A stretch of 64,000 bases of DNA from Urophycis tenuis (Eukaryota; Chordata; Actinopteri; Gadiformes; Phycidae), in contig JAXIVH010000024.1 of the NCBI GenBank assembly GCA_036785325.1, positions 777,383-841,382 of the forward strand, in the 5' to 3' direction. A program made the position numbers and the translations under genes. Positions 48,463 to 56,804 of this stretch are shown piece after piece. The notes below the pieces were generated by a model. That model had not been told where the DNA came from. It did not search any database and saw only the letters and a program-made list of their open reading frames with translations. Numbering within the stretch: the first letter of the stretch is position 1; every line of letters starts with the position of its first letter.

Positions 48463-51092
48463 TGTGTTTCTGTGTGTGTGTGTCTGTGTGTGTGACAGCG
48501 GCTCCTCTGTCTCATCAGCTTGAGAAGCAGGAGAGGGCTTCAATGGCCACCACTCTATACATGTTGTTTATTTGCTCTCTCTCCCCCCTCTCTCCCTCTT
48601 TCCCTCTCCCTCCCACCCTCCCTCCAGGCGTGGTGTCCGTTAGCTTTGAGGAGGACGAGGAGGGCAACCTCTGCCTCATCGCCTACCCGCTGCACAGCGA
48701 CCAGGAGAACAAGGACCCCGCGGCCGACGGCCAGCCCAAGAACAAGATGCTCAAGTGGGGCAACGACAACCGCGCGGTGGAGGTGTGCGGCCACAACGCC
48801 CAGAAAGACAAGGACGAGAGGTGAGGGAGTAGGCCAGCAAATCAAGCAACGGTTAACCTAGTTGAAAAAAATGGGAAACTTGTTCTGGTGACTTTCTTAC
48901 TGTATTAACAGCAATGAAATGTGTCACCTTCTTATGACAAATGTACTCTTTGTAGGTCGCTTTGGATAAAAGCGTCTGCTAAATGCCCTAAACGTAAATG
49001 TAAATGTAAATCAGCGTTCAGATCAATATATATGTATATATATTCTCATGTATTGTGTTTTGGATTCTGCTGTTATGTATTATAACATAGTAGTAGGACT
49101 GCTGCATACGGGATGAGGGTTAGAGAGAACACCAGGAAACTGGAGCCGATGTAACCCGTCTCCCGTCTCCCCCGCCCGATGTGGGGATGACAGGGTGCTG
49201 AGGCTGAGGGTCAGGGGTCGCGCTCACAGTGACGCACAGGCTTAATGCAAACAATACAGTGAGTCACTGGAGGCTGGCAATGCTCCCAAGAACAGTACTC
49301 AACGCCAGGGACACATTGGACTCCTCCGAGCCACACTGAGAGTGTACTATGCGGGGCCATTATACTGCTATTATTACAGCTACGGTGACACAACAGCACA
49401 GGGCGCTGGCACTGGGATAAAGGCTTAACAGGACCCAAGATAAGCACAATGGTTCCCACACACACACACACCCACACACACACACACACTACCTCATGGA
49501 GATAGGCCCCAGCCGCAGAGCAGGGCTCGCTTCCATGGGCCCGGCAGGCCGAGTCAGGCAGAGGCCACAGAGATATATAGCACTCAGGCCTTTTTTTTCG
49601 GGATGTTGGGAATGCAACCCGGGCAGTTTCTAGGCAGAAACACCTGCGTTTGTGCTCACCTCACACGCATGAAGACACCCTAAGGGGGTGTTCACACCAA
49701 GCGTTTTTTTTTTTTTTTTCTGCCAGCGTTCCTTTTACATGATGTTCCTATGTAGCAGAGCGTTTTTGGAAAAAGCCCCCTGCGTTTTTTAAAACGCCTC
49801 TCTCGGCGTTTTTTTCTCCCGCATCGAGCGTTAAAAAAAAGTTGAAGAAACTTCAACTTTCAGGAAAAAAAACGCCCGACGTCAGGCGTTTTTTGACAAC
49901 TGACCAATCACAAGCGCAACATTGACACTTGTCGTCACCAAGGAAACTCGTCTTCCAGCAACTGTCAAAACAAGAAATAATGACGGACAAATCCCACACG
50001 AAAGTGCCAGTCGAGCGACTGATGGTATTAATAACTGAACATGTTGAACTATATGACATGTCAAACAGGACGATGTAGCCAAAGATCCTCAACCGTCTCT
50101 GATGTAGATACTAGTAATGTCGAGTTGCTAAGCGATAAAAAAAATAAAAAAAATAAACGCTCTCGGCGTTTTTTTTAAGAAACGCTACAAAACACAGAAA
50201 AAACGCTCGGCTCAACTTTTCCCTATACAAAAAAACGCTTGGTGTGAACACCCCCTAAGGGTAGATGGGTTCTCCATGCAGAGGCTAAGGACATGGCTTT
50301 CATGGATAGCATAGTTTAATAGAAGTGAGTGTCAGTAATTTAGTAGTCATCCTGGTCATCTATGACAATACAAAACAGTGAAACGACAGACCTCTTCTGT
50401 GGTTCTTCTCCCATAGATTTCCCTTTGAGACGGTCACTGTGATTAAAGGCTCATGCACCCCCGGAGGTGCCTTTTCAAAGTCTGGGCCAACCACGACAGT
50501 ACACTGCACTACACGAGCGGTCATGACCATCAGTCTTGGCTTCCCGCGGGGTCGGTGGTCCACAATGGGCGCCTACCAGCCCTTATAAGCCCCCACCCCC
50601 GCCCCTCTCAAAGTAAAAAGACAAAGTCAAAGTAGCTTTATTGTTGTTGTTGTCTGTATTGGTTGTTGTCTCTCCCCAGTTGGCAGACTCCTTATCAGGG
50701 GGGTTCCCCCCCCCCCCCCCCCCCCCCCTCAGTGGGTAGGGGCCTTAAGGGCGAGACAAACACAATTGAACCGTCTCACTTTGAAGGAGGTGTTATACAT
50801 AGGTACTTGACCCGCTGTTTCCCCCCCCCCCCCCCCCCTGATATTGTGCAAGTGAAAACTGACACGTGATGCCGTGTGGTGTGGTCCCAGTGTCCAGCGT
50901 CTGGCGGAGATGCGGGAGCTGGAGTGGCTGCAGCAGGCCGAGGTGCTCTACTACCGGCTGGAGGGCAGCAAGAGCAGCTCCCTGCCCCAGCACAACCCCT
51001 GGAGCCTCAAGTGTCACCAGCAGCACCTGCAGACCATGAAGGAGAACGCCAAGCAGCGCAGCCAGTACCGTATCCTTCAGCGCCCGTGGTGG

Positions 51093-51175
<83 letters not shown>

Positions 51176-51192
51176 AGTGTGTGTGTGTGTGT

Positions 51193-51228
<36 letters not shown>

Positions 51229-51261
51229 TTGTGTGTGTGTGTGTTTGTGTTTGAGTGTGTG

Positions 51262-51305
<44 letters not shown>

Positions 51306-52316
51306 GGGGGGGGGGGCTGGGGGGGGGGGGGGGGGGGGGGGGGGGCTGGGTTGTTGTCGAGCACACAGGGACATGTCCAGACTCATTTGGGCCATCAGGA
51401 TTTCAAACATAACTGCTGCTTTGGCACCAAGACTGATGTGTACCTACAGTAATAGAACGTGTAATTCTTCACGATTTCTCTGACCCATGATCCTTGTTTT
51501 AATATGTGGTTTATTTTATTTATCTCATCCTATTTGCATTTGTTTTGAGCCAGCGTCTAATTAACTGTCATCCTTCCTGTTAGTCATTTTATCGTTACGT
51601 GACTAGTGCTGTTAATGCGACTAGTGGTCTTACTGCTGAGCTGACCTGGTTTTCACATGCAACCCATTTCATTGTACCATTGACCCTCCGTTAGCCTACA
51701 TATGACAGTAAGCTATTAACTTTTAAATAGAAAGTTAATAGAGGCCGCCCGGAATAGCGCTGTACCTTTGCAGAGAAGCGTGGAGAATGTATGTTGAGGT
51801 GTCCAACATGCTTCACAGTCTCACGTCGAGATTGAGCTGGAGCAGTTCAAATCCTGTCAACTGACAGTCAGATTTAGTAGGGCTGTCACTGGGGTGGCCA
51901 GGCCCCCCCCCCCCCCCCCCCCCCGACACACCCCTGTTGTCGAGGCCTACTGGGGCATGATACCCAGTCTGCAAGCCTCTATTAGCGAGTGTGGTTCCTT
52001 TAGAGAGTTGTTCTCACTGGATAGACATACGCCCTGGCTGCAGCTTCATGTGCTCCTGTGACAGAGCCAGTTAAAAATAGCCCTGGCCCCCTTTCATCTG
52101 ATCTGGTGTGATGAGGCTCAACGTCGTCTGGGATGTTGTGATCTCCATAAGACTCCTCACTGCTCACCGTCCCCGTGTCCACGTTGCTGCTAGTAGTTTT
52201 ATGCCCTCCGTCTCACACAGTCAGTTAGTGGTCCATGTTGGGTTAGTGTGTCTTTGGGACATGTGTGTGTGTGTGTGTGTGTGGGGGGGGGGGGGGTGTG
52301 TGTGTGTAAAGTGTAG

Positions 52317-52347
<31 letters not shown>

Positions 52348-54999
52348 ATAGTGTAGTGTGTGTGTGTGTGTGTATATAGTGTAGTGTATGTGTGTGTGTA
52401 TAGTGTAGTGTAGTGTGTGTGTGTGTGTGTGTGTGTGTATAGTGTAGTGTAGTTAGTGTGTGTGTGTGTATAGTGTAGTGTGTGTGTGTGTGTGTGTGTG
52501 TATATAGTGTAGTGTATGTGTGTGTGTATAGTGTAGTGTAGTGTGTGTGTGTGTGTGTATAGTGTAGTGTAGTGTGTGTGTGTGTGTGTATAGTGTAGTG
52601 TAGTGTGTGTGTGTGTGTACAGTGTAGTGTAGTGTGTGTGTGTGTGTGTACAGTGTAGTGGAGTAGGGCGGTCTCCACGTCACCGCGGGGTCCCGTGGCG
52701 GGAGTGGAAAACGGCGTGTTGCTCCTTGACTCCTCCCCCCCGCGGCCAGACTTCATCCTGCTGGAGAACCTGACGTGGCGCCACGCCGTGCCCTGCGTGC
52801 TGGACCTGAAGATGGGCACGCGGCAGCACGGCGACGACGCCTCCGAGGAGAAGAAGGCCCTGCATATGCGCAAGTGTCAGCAGAGCACGTCGGCCAGCAT
52901 CGGCGTGCGTCTGGGCGGCATGCAGGTAGGGGCCCGCCTCCCTCCCTCCCTCCCTCCCTCCCTCCTCCCTCCTCCTCCTCCTCCTCCTCTTCACCACCGG
53001 ATTAACAGGGGGAGGTGTCCCCTGGCTGGCCGGCCGCCGGCGTCTCCGATTCAGGCCGCCGTCCCGGGCTATTCGTGGCACCTGATTATCCTAAGTGCCC
53101 TGGTTGGCAGTGGCCTTCGCTCCCGGAGGCTTGTTTTGCCCGAGGGACGGCGAGGAACTCCGAGTTACGCAACACGTCTGACGGCGCGTCCGTGTGTCTG
53201 GAGGAGTCGAGTGTTTGTCGTTCAAACAGGAGACGGGTTTTTTATGGGGGGGGGTTTTGTGTTCCGTCCTGTTTGGGGCGGATGATCCGACGTTTCCCTA
53301 TTGGGAAACGCTGACGCAGCATTTTTTCCCCCCACCACATAAAGGTGTCGTTGCATGCAAGCACTTTTAAGCTCCTTCGACACAATCTGAATCTGCAGTG
53401 TTCCGGAACATGTGTCATGGAATGGGGTCATGGAATCGATATCCCGGGGCCTAATAGCATTCAGTAACATGTGCGGGTCACTGCCGGTACGGGGCTGTGT
53501 TGTGACTGTAAGCTGTGACACTGACACTGGGTAATGCGCGTGAAGTTACATCCATCTGACGCATTTCACGCAAGGGAATGCAACGCTAACACATCAACAC
53601 ACCCCCGCCGCCGATGACTTATTTTTAACGATTTAGTTCGTTAACGAGCCATTGTGTCCAAGGCTCCTCGTTTGTCCCTTGTTTAATGTGTCCAAGGCGT
53701 GTTTCTTCGTGCGTCACAAAATACATGACATCTGAAGAACGTTGGCTCCAGAGCCACGCGGCCTTTGGAGCGCCGCGCTCCAGACAACACGAGGAAGCGC
53801 CCCGTCTGCTTCTTGACGTCCGCCTTCCACAGATGGCGTTGCCGCGCGGCCCCTCGTCTACTGCAGCATGGCTAAATGCATAAATGCAAAATGCACAAAT
53901 GTTCCTGAGCGATATCTGCAGGCGCGACTCGTGTAACTCGCTAGTCTGCAATGTTCCCCGCAGTGGTTTTCCGAGTGCTGTGTGTGAAAGGGGCTGCGTT
54001 TTCAAAGCTACACTCTGATTGCCGTGTCTCGATTCAGAAGACAGACAGACAGACAGAAATACTTTAATCGTCCCCGAGGGAAATTGCATGTGTTACAATA
54101 CTCCGGGAGAAGAAAAGAAACGGCAGTGCAGTGAAGTGAAGAACAGTATAGTACCGTGTAGAAATCTAAATATCTAATATTAACATATGTAACCAGCCAT
54201 TGTCATGAAACAATGTCATGAAACAGGTGTCTTCTGAATAACCGCCCAGTGTACCCCAACAGCTCTGACCTATGACCCCTTCCCCCCCCCCAACCTCCAC
54301 CCCCAGGTGTACCGCTCGGACTCCGGGCAGCTGATGTTCATGAACAAATACCACGGGCGCAAGCTCAGCCTGCCCGGCTTCAAGGAGGCCCTGTTCCAGT
54401 TCTTCCACGATGGGCGACGGCTGCGCGGCGAGCTGCTCTCGCCGGTGCTGCGGCGGCTGCAGGACATGCAGGCGGCGCTGGAGACCTGCGAGTCCTACCG
54501 CTTCTACTCCAGCTCGCTGCTCATCATCTACGACGGCGAGCCGCAGCCCGGGCACACGCGCCGCCACCGCCACCGCCGCCGCCGCTCTGAGCACGGGCTC
54601 TCCGAGGAGGAGGAGGAGGAGGAGGAGGAGGAGGACGACGACGACGACGATGAGGACAAGGGGGGCGGCGATGGGGCGGAGGAGCTGGAGGGGGACAACG
54701 AGGACGGCGAGGACGACGACGACGTCAGCGTGGCGGGAGCGCTGGGTTTCACACGCAGCCCCGCCGCGTCCGGGGGCGGGGCCGGCGGTGGCGGCCCGGC
54801 GGCTGGCCAGCGGAGGGCGGGCCCCTCGGACCGGCGCTGCCCCGCGGTGGACGTGCGGATGATAGACTTTGCCCACACCACGTGCCGGGACTACAGGGAG
54901 GACAGCGTGGTGCACGAGGGCCAGGACAGCGGCTACATCTTTGGCCTCCAGAACCTGATCACCATCATCTCAGAGCTGGAGGAGCACAGCGCAGACTAG
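46171..54999 (+). CDS. ip6k2: Inositol hexakisphosphate kinase, IP6K2 type, complete, five exons
   Basis: Joining 46171-46486, 48628-48820, 50891-51069, 52750-52925 and 54307-54999 gives 518 codons and TAG. All introns are GT-AG with phases 1, 2, 1, 0. The enzyme class phosphorylates InsP6 at the 5 position to 5-InsP7 using ATP. Family signatures visible are: LEPFIHQVGGHS (58-69); CKPLIPREHQFY (79-90); HNPWSLKCHQQ (204-214); FILLENL (231-237, hinge region); PCVLDLKMGTRQHGDDAS (244 onward), which contains the PxxxDxKxG catalytic motif with D248 and K250; SSSLL (356-360); and IDFAHT (474-479), whose Asp is expected to bind metal. MSPA at the N terminus, the MKENAKQR stretch and the SFEEDEEGNLCLIAYPL region fit IP6K2 rather than IP6K1 or IP6K3. 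Human IP6K2 is about 426 residues; the excess is a Q/P-rich N terminus (20-47) and a long low-complexity insert (about 371-465). Whether this is the a or b fish paralogue is unresolved. Confidence 0.95.
46666..46698. repeat. 12-bp hairpin in ip6k2 intron 1
   Basis: TGACCTGCAAGA and TCTTGCAGGTCA, separated by about ten bases, form a perfect inverted repeat 180 bp after the exon 1 donor. Confidence 0.75.
47099..47135. repeat. (GA)n in ip6k2 intron 1
   Basis: Eighteen GA units; smaller GA/GACA runs at 47256-47293. Confidence 0.9.
47805..48070. repeat. (TG)n / (GCGT)n in ip6k2 intron 1
   Basis: 265 bp of TG units with many TGCG variants and a pure (GCGT)n core near 47978-48020. Confidence 0.93.
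48380..48490. repeat. (GT)n in ip6k2 intron 1
   Basis: About 40 GT units, ending 140 bp before exon 2. Confidence 0.93.
48628..48820 (+). CDS. ip6k2: ip6k2 coding exon 2
   Basis: Residues 106-169 (phase 1 in, phase 2 out). It encodes VVSVSFEEDEEGNLCLIAYPL, then a Lys/Asp-rich linker ending QKDKDE. The acceptor CCTCCAG follows a long CT-rich tract; the donor is AG|GTGAGG. Confidence 0.93.
48931..49012 (+). mobile_element. SINE/LINE 3' tail fragment in ip6k2 intron 2
   Basis: The segment holds TGTAGGTCGCTTTGGATAAA and AGCGTCTGCTAAATGCCC followed by three AAATGT units. Only the tail is present; no A or B box precedes it. Confidence 0.7.
49684..50255. mobile_element. PIF/Harbinger-type MITE in ip6k2 intron 2
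   Basis: The element is 572 bp. Its ends are inverted repeats GGGGGTGTTCACACCAAGCG and the exact reverse complement, and it is flanked on both sides by TAA (49681-49683 and 50256-50258), the 3-bp target site typical of PIF/Harbinger elements. The inside contains repeated GGCGTTTTTT motifs and no full transposase. It holds a 32-codon ORF (49980-50078) that resembles the start of a MADF domain. The perfect ends suggest a recent insertion. Confidence 0.88.
49980..50078 (+). pseudogene. Remnant resembling the start of a MADF-domain protein inside the MITE
   Basis: The 32-codon ORF reads MTDKSHTKVPVERLMVLITE and continues HVELYDMSNRTM before TAG. The pattern L(I)xxV/HxxLYDxS is like the first helix of MADF domains. 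PIF/Harbinger elements carry a second Myb/MADF-type gene beside the transposase, so a truncated copy of that gene is the likely source. Similarity is short and judged by eye. Confidence 0.4.
50606..50660 (-). mobile_element. Retroelement tail scrap in ip6k2 intron 2
   Basis: AAAGACAAAGTCAAAGTAGC TTTATTGTTG resembles the same tail class as 42388. Short and therefore uncertain. Confidence 0.35.
50707..50838. repeat. Two C tracts upstream of ip6k2 exon 3
   Basis: C runs at 50707-50728 and 50821-50838 on either side of a short unique stretch; the second lies 53 bp from the acceptor. Confidence 0.85.
50891..51069 (+). CDS. ip6k2: ip6k2 coding exon 3
   Basis: Residues 170-229, from VQRLAEMRELEWLQQAEVLYY through HNPWSLKCHQQ to SQY. 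The acceptor TCCCAG|T is required by phase 2; the nearby CCAG at 50897 would break the frame. The donor is CC|GTATCC, and a (GT)n run of about 200 bp starts only 25 bp downstream. Confidence 0.92.
51094..51345. repeat. (GT)n and G tract in ip6k2 intron 3
   Basis: (GT)n with TTTGAG breaks from 51094, then a G tract 51305-51345 with two CT breaks. The GT repeat starts 25 bp after the exon 3 donor. Confidence 0.93.
51905..51924. repeat. C tract in ip6k2 intron 3
   Basis: About 20 C residues. Confidence 0.85.
52260..52665. repeat. TGTAGTG/(TG)n minisatellite in ip6k2 intron 3
   Basis: Blocks of (TG)n separated by TATAGTGTAGTGTAG, about a dozen, ending some 85 bp before exon 4. Includes a G run at 52284-52295. 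Confidence 0.85.
52750..52925 (+). CDS. ip6k2: ip6k2 coding exon 4, catalytic PxxxDxKxG
   Basis: Residues 230-288. It contains the hinge FILLENL, the catalytic PCVLDLKMG motif, and the CQQSTSASIGVR and GGMQ stretches. The acceptor is GGCCAG|AC and the donor CAG|GTAGGG, which leads into a CCCT repeat. Confidence 0.94.
53000..54030 (+). other. ip6k2 intron 4
   Basis: After a CCCT/CCT repeat (52938-52990) the intron is unique and fairly CpG-rich until the LINE tail at 54035. No nested gene recognised. Confidence 0.5.
54035..54190 (-). mobile_element. LINE tail repeat in ip6k2 intron 4
   Basis: (GACA)n, then TACTTTAATCGTCCCCGAGG and TGTGTTACAATACTCCGGGA, matching 4560-4640. It ends about 115 bp before exon 5. 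Confidence 0.55.
54307..54999 (+). CDS. ip6k2: ip6k2 coding exon 5 (terminal)
   Basis: Residues 289-518. The first part is conserved (VYRSDSGQLMFMNKYHGRKLS, FKEALFQFFHDG, SYRFYSSSLLIIYDG). An Arg/His run follows (371-381), then an almost pure Glu/Asp tract (about 388-405), then further acidic, Gly/Pro and Ala-rich sequence up to about 465. The conserved end resumes with VDVRMIDFAHTTCRDYRED, VVHEGQDSGYIFGLQNLI. The acceptor CCCCAG follows a C-rich tract. Confidence 0.94.
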   Translation: MYRSDSGQLMFMNKYHGRKLSLPGFKEALFQFFHDGRRLRGELLSPVLRRLQDMQAALETCESYRFYSSSLLIIYDGEPQPGHTRRHRHRRRRSEHGLSEEEEEEEEEEDDDDDDEDKGGGDGAEELEGDNEDGEDDDDVSVAGALGFTRSPAASGGGAGGGGPAAGQRRAGPSDRRCPAVDVRMIDFAHTTCRDYREDSVVHEGQDSGYIFGLQNLITIISELEEHSAD

Positions 55000-55023
55000 A
55001 GGCCCGACGCACTGCCTTACACA

Positions 55024-55025
<2 letters not shown>

Positions 55026-55083
<58 letters not shown>

Positions 55084-55121
55084 ACACACATATATACACA
55101 GCCTTACATGCACACACACAT

Positions 55122-55152
<31 letters not shown>

Positions 55153-55195
55153 CACATATATACACAGCCTTACATGCACACACACATACACACTT

Positions 55196-55226
<31 letters not shown>

Positions 55227-55244
55227 CACAGCCTTACATGCACA

Positions 55245-55299
<55 letters not shown>

Positions 55300-55345
55300 G
55301 TATACACAGCCTTACATGCACACATACATACAGTCACAGAAACAC
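55026..55345. repeat. (CA)n with four higher-order units
   Basis: (CA)n interrupted at 55089, 55154, 55220 and 55292 by TATATACACAGCCTTACATG, giving a 65-70 bp higher-order period. Confidence 0.85.
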
Positions 55346-55572
55346 ACATGCATACGCGAGCGTGCATGTGAACATGCGAACACTCATACACCCAACTCAA
55401 GCACACAGTTTGACCCTCCTTGAAACAAAAGTAGTACTGGACTCTGAACAAGGGGAGATGTCACGTCATGGAGATTTCAGAATCCGGCCAGCCGACGGGC
55501 CATACCATTTCTGGTGCTTCTTCGTGTCGCCTGTCACACGCGTGTTCACCTGAGGGACACCGAGGGACTCCT

Positions 55573-55687
55573 GATCTCATGCACAGCGACTCCAGCCAGC
55601 GTCCAATGACCTGTCCCCCGTCCTCTAGCGTTTTTGTTTTTAGTCGTTAACTTTCAAGGTTCAGGGTTTCTAAACCCCGAAGCTTGA
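55573..55687 (+). repeat. 3' UTR segment duplicated locally, copy 1
   Basis: From GATCTCATGCACAGCGACTC to CCCCGAAGCTTGA; paired with 55939-56062. Shared blocks include CAGCCAGCGTCC, GTTTTTGTTTT, and TTCAAGGTT. Confidence 0.7.
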
Positions 55688-55697
55688 CACTACCTCG

Positions 55698-55734
<37 letters not shown>

Positions 55735-55735
<1 letters not shown>

Positions 55736-55850
55736 CCCCGGCCGCAGTGCGGGGCCCAGCTCGGAGGGCCCGGGCTCTGAGGGCCCGGCTCGGAGGGCTC
55801 TGAGGGCCCGGCTCTGAGGGCCCGGCTCTGAGGGCCCGGGGGCCACTGAG
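55735..55850. repeat. 14-bp GC-rich minisatellite in the ip6k2 3' UTR
   Basis: Units of CTCTGAGGGCCCGG and variants (CTCGGAGGGCCCGG), about seven, strongly self-complementary through GGGCCC. Confidence 0.75.
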
Positions 55851-55938
55851 CGCACACTCTAAAGGCTTTTTTAGACGAGTTGGAAGGCGGGCGCGTGGAG
55901 ATACCCGATAGTGTTTGTCTGGTCCCGGGGGGATGGAT

Positions 55939-56062
55939 GATCTCATGTACAGCGACTCTCAGCCAGCGTCCGCAGACCCGCCTCCCTTCCCATTCACCTC
56001 GTTTTTGTTTTCGTTTCATTTGTTAGCTTTCAGAGTTCAAGGTTTATATACCCCTAGCTTGA
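55939..56062 (+). repeat. 3' UTR segment duplicated locally, copy 2
   Basis: From GATCTCATGTACAGCGACTC to CCCCTAGCTTGA. Clearly diverged from copy 1 but collinear with it. Between the copies lie (GA)n and a 14-bp minisatellite. Confidence 0.7.
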
Positions 56063-56701
56063 TGTTTTAAAATAAATTAAAAAACACAACAAAAAAAACA
56101 TTGTTGAAGTCCAGGGACAGTAATGTCCCGCCCCCCCCCCCCCCCCCCCCTGCCCCCCTCCCCTCCTCCGTCCTCCTCCAGCCCCCCCCCCCCCAAACCC
56201 CCATCTAAACCCCCGTCTCATTCCAAAGAAACCGGCAGCCATTTTGCACCCGCACATGCACACTGGGTGTCTGTTTGGGCTGCCGCTGAGTCAGGGCAGG
56301 GTGAGAGAGAGCCAGAGGGTGAGACAGACAGTGCAGGCGGGTGTCGTCACCGCGGGGGCAGACGGCGGGAGGACCTGAGGTCTCTCTGTTCCTTCTGATC
56401 CCTCCTCCGGCTCCTTCACATCCCGCCCCCCTCCCCCCCCCTCCCCGTTGTCCTCCATTTTTAAGAGACTATATTCATATAGAGTTCAAACACAGATCCT
56501 AGAGTTATTTATTTATTGACTTGTTTCTTAAAATAAAACTAAAAACAAAAAAGCTAAATACAAAATAAGAATGTCAATGGAGGATACTACATTCCATGTT
56601 ATTAATGTGACAATAATGATATTAATTAATATTGTTATTTAACATGTTCCGGATACCTCTATCTTGTATATCTGTGTTGTCCACAGTTGGTCAGAAGGAG
56701 A

Positions 56702-56707
56702 AATAAA
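56702..56707 (+). terminator. Candidate polyadenylation signal of ip6k2
   Basis: AATAAA followed by TTGGTTTGTTGTAA and further T/G-rich sequence within 40 bases, a typical vertebrate arrangement. Alternatives at 56071 and 56532 are in A-rich context without clear downstream elements. Confidence 0.45.
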
Positions 56708-56773
56708 GACTTGGTTTGTTGTAAACCATCTCGTCTTGTTATCTATTATCAGACAACAGGATGAGTTTGTGCA

Positions 56774-56776
<3 letters not shown>

Positions 56777-56804
<28 letters not shown>
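56777..56804. repeat. (GAT)n microsatellite
   Basis: Nine GAT units just downstream of the likely ip6k2 3' end. Confidence 0.88.

Larger units (their letters stand above)
55000..56720 (+). other. Probable 3' UTR of ip6k2
   Basis: No ORF of substance follows the ip6k2 stop. The stretch holds (CA)n with repeated TATATACACAGCCTTACATG units, a (GA)n, a 14-bp GC-rich minisatellite and two related copies of a 115-125 bp segment. Candidate poly(A) signals AATAAA occur at 56071, 56532 and 56702; the last is followed by GT/T-rich sequence and is the best end. An AU-rich TTATTTATTTATT lies at about 56507-56518. Confidence 0.5.

Noticed and set aside
54166..54915. 249-codon minus-strand frame opposite ip6k2 exon 5
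   Set aside because: Antisense shadow of the acidic tract and kinase exon, rich in Leu and Val from GAG/GAC reverse complements.
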